Shown: positions 7,459 to 16,614 of the stretch, in pieces
Position numbering within the stretch: the stretch's first letter is position 1
Layout of the letters: each line of letters starts with the position of its first letter
NCBI RefSeq assembly: GCF_000470775.1
Contig: NC_022438.1
Span: forward strand, 1,736,001-1,800,000
Source: Leifsonia xyli subsp. cynodontis DSM 46306
GTDB taxonomy: Bacteria; Actinomycetota; Actinomycetes; Actinomycetales; Microbacteriaceae
Length of the DNA stretch: 64,000 bases
Direction of reading: 5' to 3'
Notes under the pieces: model-generated
The model's database searches: none
What the model saw: the letters and a program-made list of their open reading frames with translations, nothing else
Told to the model about the DNA's origin: nothing
Translations under genes and position numbers: made by a program

Positions 7459-8352
7459 GGTGGGTTCTAACAGTGGTCGCAACACCGGCTAGTTTCGGGA
7501 GTTGTTATGACACTTGTAAGGACGTCGCAGAAGATGACCGGGCCGGCACCGATGTCGGCCGAGCGTGCATGATATATCGAGTTGTGGCGGCAGGGAATGA
7601 ACACCTCCGAGATCTGCCGGATGCTCGGGATTCGCCGCAAGCTGGGCAACAACTGGCGGAACGGGTGGAAACATCGCGACCTGGTCACGGGCAAAGTGCG
7701 TTACTATCCGCCGATCGATGAGGTTCCGGTGGTGACGACAGTCTCGGCCCGGTTCTTATCGGAGGACGAGCGGGTAACGCGACAGACGCAAAGCACCCCG
7801 CGTGATCGCCCGGCGCAGGATCCGATTCAACGCTGCGCTCACGATCCATGACCGTCCGTTCGCGCCCACGGACCGCAGCGTCCCCGGAGCCTGGGAAGGC
7901 GACCTCATCATGGGGCTCGGCAACCGTTCGGCGATTGCCACACTCGTCGAGCGAACGACCCGGTTCACTCTCCTGTTGCCTGTTGACGCTGTCAACAGAT
8001 CCGAGAGCCTCCGCGATCAGCTCGTCCCTGCTCTCGCGGCGCTCCCGCCCGAACTACGCCGCTCAATCACCTGGGACCAGGGCTGGGAAATGGCGAGACA
8101 TGAAGAGATCAGCCGCGCAACAGGAACGAGAATCTACTCCTGCGACCCGCACTCGCCCTGGCAGCGCGGCAGCAACGAGAACACGAATCGGCTCTTGCGG
8201 GACTACTTCCCCAAACGCACCGACCTCAGAACACACACCCCGAAAGAGCTCGCCCTCGTCGCCGCCGAACTCAACAACCGACCCCGCAAAATCCTCGGCT
8301 GGAAGACCCCGAACACCCTCTTCAAGTGTTGCGACCACTGTTAGAACCCACC
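7459..8352. mobile_element. Deleted IS30-type element with intact 27-bp terminal inverted repeats
   Basis: The 27 bases at 7459-7485 and 8326-8352 are perfect inverted repeats that begin GGTGGGTTCTAACAGTGG. Between them lies an IS30-family transposase gene with a large internal deletion. The element is only about 0.9 kb. No direct target duplication is evident in the flanks. With the ends preserved it could in principle be mobilised by an intact relative. Confidence 0.85.
7534..8344 (+). pseudogene. IS30-family transposase, nonsense codon plus internal deletion
   Basis: The gene starts at ATG 7534 and meets a TGA at codon 13 (7570-7572), probably from CGA. It continues with the N-terminal HTH-like region WRQGMNTSEICRMLGI up to FLSEDERV near 7775. 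There it jumps, out of frame, to the DDE domain: GAWEGDLIMG with the first Asp, SITWDQGWEM, and PWQRGSNENTNRLLR with the Glu. The middle HTH and linker are missing. The end of the frame runs into the right terminal repeat. Confidence 0.85.
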
Positions 8353-8726
8353 CGCGCTATGCACCCTGAGAGTTGGTTCAGGTTCGCCGTCTCCGCGGAA
8401 CGTCTCGCGCTCTTCGCTCGGGAGCTGATCGCAGGCTGCCACCAGCTCCCACACGACGCACGAACAGAGCCGTCAGACCGGGGAAAGGCCCGACATCTTT
8501 CCCGTCTGGCCTTCCGGTCAAACCGGGGCGGATGCCTCTACCCATCCGCGCAGCCGACTCCCATGCTGACGACCGCGAACCCCTGGCCGGGATCGAAGAG
8601 CGCAAGTCTCCACCAGGATCGGGACGCTTCAGCGAGAGAGATTCATCGGCTCGTGCCGGCACTCCGGCACCGACAGGAGTCTTCGCAGAAAAGGAAAAAA
8701 ATTCTCAATTTAAGGGTGTGTGTTCT
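8353..8726. other. 374-bp stretch with no recognisable gene
   Basis: No frame here resembles a known protein, although open frames exist on both strands. Composition changes from GC-rich to AT-rich at about 8690. A perfect small hairpin lies at 8653-8670. The segment separates the IS30-type element from the C39-like gene and may contain remains of transferred DNA. Confidence 0.4.
8653..8670. terminator. Compact GC hairpin upstream of the C39-like gene
   Basis: GTGCCGG-CACT-CCGGCAC is a seven-base perfect stem with a four-base loop. An A-rich stretch follows at 8689-8703, which would act as a T-run on the minus strand. A terminator reading leftward, or an attenuator, is possible. Confidence 0.35.
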
Positions 8727-9473
8727 ATGGTTCTCAGACTGGGCAAGCTGCCTTCGAAGGAAATCTCTTTTAAATTCAGAGACTATGCGGCTGCTCTCCC
8801 GGCTCCTCCGACGAGAGCAGGCCATCAGGAGTTGTCCGATTCGAACATGTTCGCAAACGACAGATTGTCGGACTGTGTTTGTGCGGGCGCCGCCCACGAG
8901 ACGCTGTTATGGAATCGTGAAGGCGGAAGAAGGGTTGAGGTCACTGATGAACAGGTGATCAGCATGTACTCAGACATAACCGGCTACAACCCAAAAGACC
9001 CGAGCACGGATCAAGGAACCGTAATGGCCGATGCTGCCTCTTGGCGAAGAAAAAAGGGTTTGGAAGATGGTACGGGGAAGCGGCATAAAATTGCCGCCTA
9101 CACCTCGATATCGCCTTCAAATCAAATGGAGCATATGCAGTCTATTTGGCTTTTTTCTGCTATTGGGATCGGCTTCGAGATTCCACGTTCAGCGATGGTT
9201 CAGTTCGAAAAGGAAGAGCCATGGGAAGTCGTTCAAGGAGCCTCGTCGGAGACCCTCGGCGGACACTACTTTACCGCCGTTGGCTATGACGCTAGATATC
9301 TTTACGTGATAACCTGGGGACGCATTCAGAAGATGTCCTGGAGTTTTCTTCAAAAATATAATGACGAGTCCTTCGCTTACCTGTCAAAAGAGTTTCTTGA
9401 CAAGAAAGAAAAGAGCCCTGAAGGTTTTGATCTCGATTCCCTCAAACTGGATCTTTCGCGTTTGAAGAATTAG
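8727..9473 (+). CDS. Papain-like / C39-like cysteine-protease-fold protein, probably transferred
   Basis: A 248-residue protein. DRLSDCVCAGAAHE near residue 50 looks like the nucleophilic Cys helix of papain-fold peptidases. GGHYFTAVGYDARYLYVITWG near residue 180 looks like the His strand followed by an aspartate or asparagine region. No signal peptide or membrane helix is seen. The start is ATG 8727 behind an AAGGG ribosome-binding sequence; upstream in-frame codons look non-coding. The gene is strikingly AT-rich beside its neighbours and lies between IS remnants, so it is probably foreign. Similar folds occur in bacteriocin-processing, phage and toxin-associated proteins; which applies here is unknown. 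Confidence 0.65.
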   Translation: MVLRLGKLPSKEISFKFRDYAAALPAPPTRAGHQELSDSNMFANDRLSDCVCAGAAHETLLWNREGGRRVEVTDEQVISMYSDITGYNPKDPSTDQGTVMADAASWRRKKGLEDGTGKRHKIAAYTSISPSNQMEHMQSIWLFSAIGIGFEIPRSAMVQFEKEEPWEVVQGASSETLGGHYFTAVGYDARYLYVITWGRIQKMSWSFLQKYNDESFAYLSKEFLDKKEKSPEGFDLDSLKLDLSRLKN

Positions 9474-9489
9474 CCAACGTCCCCTGCAC

Positions 9490-9602
9490 CCCGCTGGCGA
9501 CGACACCAGCACCCGCTTCGTGAGCCCGTTCGACACCCCGTCCGGGCCCACGAAATCGAGACCCTGTTCCTTCGCTTGCTTCAGCAGTCGCTCCGCGAGC
9601 CG
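9490..9602 (-). pseudogene. IS256 (mutator)-family transposase N-terminal scrap
   Basis: The minus strand reads RLLKQAKEQGLDFVGPDGV and then SNGLTKRVLV. This matches the conserved N-terminal region of IS256-family transposases (a VGPGGL-LTGLTKTVLE-type block). It is only about 35 codons and has no ends or catalytic part. It fills the gap between the C39-like gene and hflX. Confidence 0.65.
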
Positions 9603-9635
9603 CTCTCAGACACTCTCTCCACGCTGTCAGTGCGC

Positions 9636-11147
9636 TCAGGAGGCGAACGGCTCGAACACCGCCCGGTACTCCGGCATGATCCGCGCCCGCACGCGCGTTC
9701 CCTCTTCCGCGTACTCGGTCGAGAGCACCCGCCCCCGCTCGTGCAGCGCCGAGATGAGGTCGCCGCGGTCGTAGGGAACGATCAGCTCCACCTCGACCGA
9801 CGGGTCTGGCAGCACCCGGGCGATCGCCGCGAGCACCTCGTCCACGCCCTCACCTGTGCGCGCCGAGGCGAAGATCGCTCCGGGCTCCAGGCCGCGCAGC
9901 ACCAGCCGCTCGTCCTCCGGGACGAGGTCCGCCTTGTTGAAGACGACGATCTCGGGGATGTCCCGGGCGCCGACCTCGCCGATCACATCCCGCACGGTCG
10001 CGATCTGCGAGGCGGGGTCGGGATGCGACCCGTCCACCACATGCACGATCACGTCCGAGTCGGCGACTTCCTCCAGCGTCGAACGGAACGCCTCGACCAG
10101 CTGGTGAGGCAGGTTCCGGACGAAACCGACGGTGTCGGCGAGTGTGTACAGCCGGCCGTCGGCGGTGACCGAGCGCCGGACCGTCGCGTCCAGCGTCGCG
10201 AACAGCGCGTTCTCGACCAGCACGCCGGCCTTCGTCACGCGGTTCAGCAGGCTGGATTTGCCGGCGTTCGTGTAACCGGCGATGGCGACGGACGGCACCG
10301 CGTTGCGGTTGCGGTTGGCGCGCTTCGCCTCACGGGCCGGTTTGAAACCCGCGATCTGCTTGCGCAGCTTGGCCATCCGCGAGTGGATGCGACGCCGGTC
10401 CAGCTCGATCTTCGTCTCGCCCGGACCGCGCGAGCCCATGCCCGCCCCGGCCCCGCCGACCTGCCCACCGGCCTGCCGGGACATCGACTCGCCCCAGCCT
10501 CGCAGCCGCGGGAGCAGGTACTCGAGCTGGGCGAGCTCGACCTGCGCCTTGCCCTCGCGGCTCTTCGCGTGCTGGCTGAAGATGTCCAGGATGACGGCCG
10601 TCCGGTCGATGACCTTGACCTTCACCACGTCCTCCAGCGCACGCCGCTGGCTCGGGGCCAGTTCGGTGTCCGCGATCACGGTGTCCGCGCCGAGCGCCGA
10701 GACGACACCCGCCAGCTCCTCAGCCTTGCCCCTCCCGAGATAGGTGCTCGGGTCGGGATGCGGTCGCCGCTGGAGAAGACCGTCCAGCACCGCGGCGCCG
10801 GCCGTCTCGGCGAGCGCGGCGAGCTCGCGCAGCGAGTTCTCCGCGTCCTGCTGGGACCCCTGGGAGTACACGCCGATCAGCACCACGTTCTCCAGCCGGA
10901 GCTGGCGGTACTCGACCTCCGTCACGTCCTCGAGCTCGGTGGAGAGGCCGGACACACGGCGCAGAGCCGCGCGCTCCTCCCGGTCGAGCTGCTCGCCGTC
11001 GTCGAGGTGACCATCGGCGCCGGTGGTCTGCAGAGCCTGCGCCCCCGCTCCGAAGAGCGTCATCGACGCCCGGTTCTCCTGGGTAGCGAGAACCCGCGCG
11101 ACCACGTCGTCGGCGCTCTGTTCTTCGATGTTCGTTCGTTCCGTCAT
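9636..11147 (-). CDS. hflX: GTPase HflX
   Basis: A 503-residue ribosome-associated GTPase that splits stalled or idle ribosomes. The N-terminal HflX domain includes STYLGRGKAEEL (residues 134-145) and the glycine-rich GAGMGSRGPGETKIELDRR. The G domain starts with GYTNAGKSS (291-299), then DTVGFVRNLPHQLVEAF and the NKAD guanine-specificity motif. Length is typical for actinobacteria. The gene leads the minus-strand block that contains dapF, miaA and miaB, apart from the broken methyltransferase gene between hflX and dapF. Confidence 0.95.
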   Translation of the reverse strand: MTERTNIEEQSADDVVARVLATQENRASMTLFGAGAQALQTTGADGHLDDGEQLDREERAALRRVSGLSTELEDVTEVEYRQLRLENVVLIGVYSQGSQQDAENSLRELAALAETAGAAVLDGLLQRRPHPDPSTYLGRGKAEELAGVVSALGADTVIADTELAPSQRRALEDVVKVKVIDRTAVILDIFSQHAKSREGKAQVELAQLEYLLPRLRGWGESMSRQAGGQVGGAGAGMGSRGPGETKIELDRRRIHSRMAKLRKQIAGFKPAREAKRANRNRNAVPSVAIAGYTNAGKSSLLNRVTKAGVLVENALFATLDATVRRSVTADGRLYTLADTVGFVRNLPHQLVEAFRSTLEEVADSDVIVHVVDGSHPDPASQIATVRDVIGEVGARDIPEIVVFNKADLVPEDERLVLRGLEPGAIFASARTGEGVDEVLAAIARVLPDPSVEVELIVPYDRGDLISALHERGRVLSTEYAEEGTRVRARIMPEYRAVFEPFAS

Positions 11148-11211
11148 ATGCTTTTCTCTCTTCCGAGCAGCTCCAGTTTGCCAGGAGCCTGTCGTCCTGT
11201 ACGGTCCTCTT

Positions 11212-11815
11212 ATGGCTTCCGGAGATCACTACTTTTCCCCGGCGCCCGGGAGCGAAACGAATCTGCGGCCGTTCACGGCGCGCCTGGCGGGCCAGACGTA
11301 CGAATTGGTGACGGCCAGCGGGATCTTCAGCCCCGAGCGCATCGACACGGGTACCCGAGTGCTCCTCGACCACGTCCCCCCTGCCCCGCCCAGCGGTCAG
11401 TTCCTCGACCTCGGCTGGGGCCCCTCGCTCTCACACTGGCTCTCGAATCCCCTCATGCGACCGTCTGGGCGGTCGACGTCAACACCCGAGCCCTGGATGT
11501 GGTGCGCCGGAATGCAGAGAAGCTCGGTCTAAAGAATGTTAACCCCGTAACCCCCGATGGTGTTCCCGACGGCCTCGAATTCACGACGATCTGGTCGAAT
11601 CCGCCCATCCGGGTGGGCAAGAACGAACTCCACACCATCCTGAAGCGGTGGCTCCCCTGCCTCGAACCCGGATCGAACGCCTGGCTGGTCGTGCAGCGCA
11701 ACCTCGGCAGCGACTCCCTGCATCGCTGGATCGAGGGGGCACTGCCCGAACTCACCACCTCCCGCGCGGCCATCTCCAAGGGGTACGGGTGCTCCGCGCC
11801 CGTCGCCCGTCCTGA
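11212..11815 (+). pseudogene. RsmC-type class I methyltransferase, two frameshifts
   Basis: Pieces in three frames rebuild a small methyltransferase of the MTS/RsmC type. The N-terminal piece starts at ATG 11212 and reaches FLDLGWGP, where the SAM-binding glycine motif has lost residues and the frame shifts (about 11411-11425). The second frame gives LALTLALESPHATVWAVDVN and the catalytic-type WSNPPIRVG. A one-base loss near 11785 displaces the last residues; the repaired frame would stop at 11813-11815. The gene is convergent with dapF. It is presumably non-functional. Confidence 0.85.
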
Positions 11816-11841
11816 CCCCGCACCGCGCCGTCCCGGGAGGG

Positions 11842-12726
11842 TCAGGCGAGCTCGAGAGTGCCGGTGTAGACGAGTTCGGCGGGACCGGAGAGGGCGACGT
11901 GCTCGCCGTCCTCGGTCGGGAACATGCGCACGCCGACGGTGCCGCCGGGCACATCGACCCGCCACTGATCGGGGGCGTTCGCGCCGGCCCAATAGCGCAC
12001 CGCGAGGGCTGCGGCCGCGGCTCCCGTGCCGCAGGAGAGCGTCTCACCGCTGCCGCGCTCGTGGACTCGCATCCGGATGCGGCCGACACCGTCTCTCACC
12101 AGCGGCTCGTGAGGCACCACGAACTCGACGTTCGCGCCGTCCTGCGGCGCCGGCTCCAGGTGCGGGATGTACGTGAGGTCGGCCGACTCCAGTTCGGACT
12201 CATCGGCCAGGGCGACGACGACGTGCGGGTTCCCCAGGTCGATCCCGAGACCCGGACGCGCGACCGGGAGCTCTTTGGCCCGCACCAGCGGCTCGCCGCC
12301 GGCCAGCCGCCACCGGCCGAGGTCCACCTGGAAGCCGCTGAGGGTGCGCTGCACATCGCGCACGCCGCTGCGGGTCCCGATCGGGAGCGTGTCGCCGTCC
12401 GCGAGCTGCGCCAGCCTCGACTCGATCAGGTAGCGGACGTACACCCGGATACCGTTCCCACACATCTCGGCCGCCGAACCGTCGGCGTTGTAGTAGTCCA
12501 TGAACCACTCGGCCGCCTCGTCGTCCGCCAGCGCCTCCGCCCCCTCGGGCAGGCGCTTGGAGCGGACGGCGCGGATCACACCGTCGGCGCCGACGCCGAA
12601 ATGCCGATCGCAGATCTCCGCGATCTGCGCGGCCGAGAGCGGCAAGGTGCCGTCCGGGTCCGAGTACAGCACGAAGTCGTTCCCGGTCCCCTGACCCTTG
12701 GTGAAATGGAGCGTCGCCATCCTCAC
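11842..12726 (-). CDS. dapF: Diaminopimelate epimerase
   Basis: Converts LL-2,6-diaminopimelate to the meso form for lysine and peptidoglycan synthesis. The two catalytic cysteines are present: Cys89 in [10 protein letters not shown] and Cys232 in LSCGTGAAA. The 294-residue length fits. The start is either GTG 12726, which overlaps the miaA stop as GTGA, or ATG 12720 two codons on. Either way it is translationally coupled to miaA. Confidence 0.95.
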   Translation of the reverse strand: MRMATLHFTKGQGTGNDFVLYSDPDGTLPLSAAQIAEICDRHFGVGADGVIRAVRSKRLPEGAEALADDEAAEWFMDYYNADGSAAEMCGNGIRVYVRYLIESRLAQLADGDTLPIGTRSGVRDVQRTLSGFQVDLGRWRLAGGEPLVRAKELPVARPGLGIDLGNPHVVVALADESELESADLTYIPHLEPAPQDGANVEFVVPHEPLVRDGVGRIRMRVHERGSGETLSCGTGAAAAALAVRYWAGANAPDQWRVDVPGGTVGVRMFPTEDGEHVALSGPAELVYTGTLELA

Positions 12727-13652
12727 AGCCTAGCGAGCGCCGCGACGACCAGCTGCGGGTCGTCGTGATCCAGCCAGTGGATGCCCGGGTAGCGCTTGAA
12801 CCAGCTGAGCTGCCGCCGGGCGTAGCGGCGCGTCAGCCGCTGCGTCTGCGCCTGGGCCTCGGAGCGCGTCAGCTCGCCCGACAGCTCGGCCAGCGCCTGA
12901 GCGTAGCCGATCGCCCGCCGCGCGGTGACGCCGCGCTCGATGCCGAGCGGGATCAATCCCTCGACCTCGGCGAGCAGGCCGTCCGCCCACATCCGCTCGA
13001 CGCGGGCGTCCAGACGCTGCACGAGCTGCTCCCGCGGTGCGGCGAGCCCCAGGACGCGCACCGGGACCCAGGGCTTCGGCTCCTCCGGCAGGGCGCCGCT
13101 CACGGCGGCTCCCGTGAGCTCGGCGACTTCCAGGGCGCGCACGATCCGCCGCCCGTTGCTCGAGCCGATGCGCTTCGCCGTTTCCGGGGCGCGGACCAGG
13201 AGACGCTGGAACAGCGTCCCCGGGCCGTTCGCCGCCAATTCGGCCTCCAGCCGCGCCCGCAGCGCCGTGTCGGTGCCCGGGAAGCGGAAATCGAACACCA
13301 CGCTCGAGACGTACAGCCCCGAACCGCCGACCAGGATCGGCGTCGATCCGCGCTCTCGGATCTCCTGCACGATCCGTCGCGCTTCCGGCTGGTAGCGCGC
13401 GACCGCCGCCTCGTCGGTGACGTCGAGCACATCGAACAGGTGGTGCGGGAGGCCGCGCCACTCCCACGGCGGCAGCTTGGCCGTGCCGATGTCCATCCCG
13501 CGATACAACTGCATCGCATCGGCATTGACGATCTCGGCGGCACGGCCCCGGGCGCGGAGGGCCTCGGCGAGGTTCAGCGACAGCTCCGTCTTTCCGGTAC
13601 CCGTGGGGCCGACGATCGCGACGAGCGGCGGAAGGCCGTCTTCGGCGCTCAG
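12723..13652 (-). CDS. miaA: tRNA dimethylallyltransferase, probable CTG start
   Basis: Transfers the dimethylallyl group to A37 of tRNAs reading UNN codons; MiaB then methylthiolates the product. The P-loop is GPTGTGKT at residues 15-22. [15 protein letters not shown] and the [13 protein letters not shown] region are typical. No ATG, GTG or TTG occurs in frame between the miaB stop and the P-loop. The only start that gives a normal-length N-terminus is CTG 13652, overlapping the miaB TGA as CTGA. The next upstream start lies deep inside miaB (13817) and would add about 55 shadow-like residues. Confidence 0.88.
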   Translation of the reverse strand: MSAEDGLPPLVAIVGPTGTGKTELSLNLAEALRARGRAAEIVNADAMQLYRGMDIGTAKLPPWEWRGLPHHLFDVLDVTDEAAVARYQPEARRIVQEIRERGSTPILVGGSGLYVSSVVFDFRFPGTDTALRARLEAELAANGPGTLFQRLLVRAPETAKRIGSSNGRRIVRALEVAELTGAAVSGALPEEPKPWVPVRVLGLAAPREQLVQRLDARVERMWADGLLAEVEGLIPLGIERGVTARRAIGYAQALAELSGELTRSEAQAQTQRLTRRYARRQLSWFKRYPGIHWLDHDDPQLVVAALARL

Positions 13653-15250
13653 CGCTGCCCGTCCGTGGGGTCGTAGAGCGGCATCGTCCCGACTCCGGGC
13701 GAGGTGAGCGGTTCCCGCGTGCGCAGCGTGGGCAGCCCGAGCGAGACCCGGCCTACCGCGTCCGCGCCGACGCTGGGGCTCGGGACCGCGCAGGACTCGG
13801 CCTCGGCCCGATCCCACGCGTCACCGGCTCGCGTGCGACGGACCCGCAACGGTCCGCCCGCCGCATCGGCGATGAGGTAGTGCGGCGCAGCCTGCGTGAC
13901 GCGGACCAGCGCCACATCCCCCGGCCGCGGGACCTCGGAGCCAGCGGGAAGCTCGAAGTGGACGAGCCGGCTGTCACGGGCGCGCCCGGAGAGACGCCTC
14001 GTGTCGGCGTCCTTGCGCCCCTCGCCAGTGGCGACGAGCAGTTCGACATCGCGCCCGACGAGTTTCTCGTTCTCTTCCAGGGAGATGCGCTCCTGCAGGG
14101 CGATCAGGCGATCGTAGCGCTCCTGAACGACCTCTTTGGGCACCTGCCCGGCCATCGTGGCCGCGGGCGTGCCCGGACGGATCGAGTACTGGAACGTGAA
14201 CGCAGACGCGAACCGGGCCGCCTCCACGACGCGCAGCGTCTGAAGAAAGTCTTCCTCGGTCTCGCCGGGGAAGCCCACGATGATGTCAGTGCTGATCGCG
14301 GCGCCGGGCAGCTTCGCGCGCACGCGGTCCAGGATGCCGAGAAATTTCTCCGACCGGTACGAGCGCCGCATGGAACGGAGGATGCGGTCCGACCCGGACT
14401 GCAACGGCATGTGCAGCTGGGGCATCACATTCGGCGTCTCCGCCATCGCGTCGATCACATCCTCCGTGAATGCCGCCGGATGCGGACTCGTGAACCGGAT
14501 CCGTTCCAGCCTCTCGATCTGCCCGGCGGCCCGGAGCAGCTTGCTGAACGCCTGCCGGTCGCCGAATTCCACTCCGTAGGAGTTGACGTTCTGCCCGAGC
14601 AGTGTGACCTCGATCGCCCCGTCGTCCACAAGAGCCTGGACCTCCGCCAGGATGTCACCCGGGCGCCGGTCTTTCTCCTTGCCGCGCAGCGCGGGCACAA
14701 TGCAGAACGTGCAGGTGTTGTTGCAGCCGACGGAGATGGACACCCAGCCCGAGAAGGACGAGTCCCGTTTCGTGGGAAGCGTGGAGGGGAAAGTCTCCAG
14801 CGCTTCCAGGATCTCGATCTCGGCGGCGTCGTTGTGCCGGGCGCGTTCGAGCAGACGGGGCAGCGCGCCCATGTTGTGCGTGCCGAACACCACATCAACC
14901 CAGGGAGCCTTCTCCAGGATGACGTTCTTGTCCTTCTGGGCGAGGCAGCCGCCGACCGCGATCTGCATACCCGCGTGCCGCCGCTTCACACTGGCGAGGT
15001 GCCCCAGGTTCCCGTACAGCTTGTTGTCCGCATTCTCGCGCACGGCACAGGTGTTGATGACGACGATGTCGGCTTCTTCTCCGTTCGCGGGGACATAGCC
15101 CGCCGCCTCCAGCGACCCGCTGAGCCGCTCGGAATCGTGAATGTTCATCTGGCAGCCGAACGTGCGCACCTCGTAGGTGCGCGCCCGGCTGTCTTCCCCG
15201 ACCGCGGCCTCAGACCGCGGGATGACGCTGTGGTGATCGATGATGCTCAT
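13649..15250 (-). CDS. miaB: tRNA-2-methylthio-N6-dimethylallyladenosine synthase
   Basis: A radical-SAM methylthiotransferase. The N-terminal UPF0004 domain carries the second iron-sulfur cluster ligands in FGCQMN, NTCAVRE and GGCLAQ. The radical-SAM cluster motif is [10 protein letters not shown]-terminal TRAM-like domain follows, then an unconserved tail. ATG 15250 (MSIIDHH) is preferred to the frame start at 15259. It is coupled to miaA by a four-base overlap. In relatives recX lies just upstream, as here in broken form. Confidence 0.94.
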   Translation of the reverse strand: MSIIDHHSVIPRSEAAVGEDSRARTYEVRTFGCQMNIHDSERLSGSLEAAGYVPANGEEADIVVINTCAVRENADNKLYGNLGHLASVKRRHAGMQIAVGGCLAQKDKNVILEKAPWVDVVFGTHNMGALPRLLERARHNDAAEIEILEALETFPSTLPTKRDSSFSGWVSISVGCNNTCTFCIVPALRGKEKDRRPGDILAEVQALVDDGAIEVTLLGQNVNSYGVEFGDRQAFSKLLRAAGQIERLERIRFTSPHPAAFTEDVIDAMAETPNVMPQLHMPLQSGSDRILRSMRRSYRSEKFLGILDRVRAKLPGAAISTDIIVGFPGETEEDFLQTLRVVEAARFASAFTFQYSIRPGTPAATMAGQVPKEVVQERYDRLIALQERISLEENEKLVGRDVELLVATGEGRKDADTRRLSGRARDSRLVHFELPAGSEVPRPGDVALVRVTQAAPHYLIADAAGGPLRVRRTRAGDAWDRAEAESCAVPSPSVGADAVGRVSLGLPTLRTREPLTSPGVGTMPLYDPTDGQR

Positions 15251-15504
15251 GATGCGCACAAGTCTACGTTCGCCACCGACACCGCCGCACCCGCGCTCAC
15301 GGCCGCACCCGGAAGCCGCGCCCGGCTACTGGAATCGCACCCCGCGATGCGTGCGGCTCGCGAATGCCGCATCCATCGCCTGCCGTGCCGTCCCGGAGTC
15401 ATACCCTTTCCGCGCGAGGAACCCGTGCAAGCGCCGTCGCACCGTCTCGTCGTCGTAGGAGGACAGCTGCCCGATGCGCTTCACCGCGAGTTCGGTGGCG
15501 CGCT

Positions 15505-16503
15505 CTAGGTGTGTTTCTCAGGGACGTTGGTCAATCTGCTGATGGGTGGCTGGCTGCCGATGGCGGTGTGGGGCCTGTGGTGATTGTAGGAGTGCAGCCA
15601 GGCCGGGAGTGCGTTGCGGCGGGCTGATTCGGAGTTGTAGTGCCGGGCGTATGCCCAGCCGTCGGCGAGGGTGCGGTGGAAGCGTTCGATCTTGCCGTTC
15701 GTCTGCGGATGGTAGGGCCGGGTGCGTTTCGGTTGGATGCTGAGCTCGGCGCAAGCGTCGCGCCAGGCGTATGAGCGGTATGCGGAGCCGTTGTCGGAGA
15801 GCACCTGTTCGACGGTGACGCCACGGCTGGCGAACCAGCCGACCGCTCGACGCAGAACAGCGATTGCAGTGGCGGCGGTTTCGTCGTCGTGGATCTCGGC
15901 GTAAGCGACACGGGAGTGATCGTCGATGACGGTATGAACGAACGCTGTGCCGGTGATCATGTCGCCGGTGATCCCGTGTTTCCCGGTCCGCTTCGCGGTG
16001 ATGGCCTTGTTCCGCTCTCCCTGGAGACGTCCGACGTAGCGCCAGCCGCCACCGTCGGGGATGTTGCCGAGTTTCTTGATGTCGACGTGGATCATCGATC
16101 CGGGATGCTCGTGCTCGTAGCGGCGGGCGGGTTCGCCGGTGCGGACGTCGACGTGGCTGGGCCGATTGATCCGGCACCGGGAGAGGACCGTGTGAACGGT
16201 CGAGGCGGGCATGCCGAGCTGGGCGCCGATACCGACTGGTCCCAGCCGCTTCTTCCACCGCAGATGCACGACCTTGCGGACCAGTCTTCGCGGGGTCTTG
16301 TTCGGGCTGTGATGCGGCCGTGACGAACGGTCCAGCATTCCCGCCTCGCCCATCTCCACGTAACGACGAGCCCATCGGTCCGCGGTGCGTCAGGACACTC
16401 GGAAGTAGGTCGCCGCCGCAGCAACGGACCAGCCGTCGTCGACGACTTGGCGGGCCAGGCGGAGGCATTCGCGAGGAGTCAAAGCAGCATTAGCGTGGGT
16501 CAC
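15505..16503 (-). pseudogene. IS481-family transposase with an in-frame TGA
   Basis: Starts at GTG 16503 behind AGGAGGTCCTC. The N-terminal HTH is interrupted at codon 38 by TGA (16392-16390), where relatives have Trp in the VSWRTA context. The rest reads through in the same frame to TAG 15505: a second HTH (GPVGIGAQLGMPASTVH) and a DDE domain with IHVDIKKLG, TVIDDHSRVAYAEI, LSDNGSAYRS and the Glu in HPQTNGKIERFHRTLADG. A shorter product could start at an internal GTG. Apart from the nonsense codon it looks intact. Confidence 0.88.
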
Positions 16504-16614
16504 GAGGACCTCCTAAGTCATCGAGTGCAGGGAAACTAGACAGCCCCACTCTCGACCGGGAGGTCCTCACCCATCTATCGCGTCACACCTCAACCAACGT
16601 CCCTGAGCAGCACA
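15510..16614. mobile_element. IS481-type insertion sequence inside recX
   Basis: The ends TGTG...CACA carry imperfect 22-bp inverted repeats at 15510-15531 and 16593-16614 (20 of 22 positions match), with the core CTCAGGGACGTTGGT. One transposase gene fills the element. No clean target duplication is visible in the flanks (CTAGG on the left, TCAAC on the right). The insertion lies exactly between the two halves of recX. Confidence 0.88.
16504..16568 (-). promoter_or_regulatory. Inverted repeat that can hide the transposase ribosome-binding site
   Basis: GAGGACCTCC at 16504-16513 and its complement at 16559-16568 form a perfect ten-base stem around a 45-base loop. In a minus-strand transcript entering from recX, the downstream arm is the transposase Shine-Dalgarno (GGAGGTCCTC just before GTG 16503), so it would be sequestered. 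A transcript started inside the loop would leave it free. This is a known IS strategy against read-through expression; its use here is inferred. Confidence 0.5.

Noticed and set aside
9576..12176. Plus-strand open frame of 866 codons opposite hflX and dapF
   Set aside because: Antisense shadow; only the short stretch that coincides with one frame of the methyltransferase pseudogene has coding sense.
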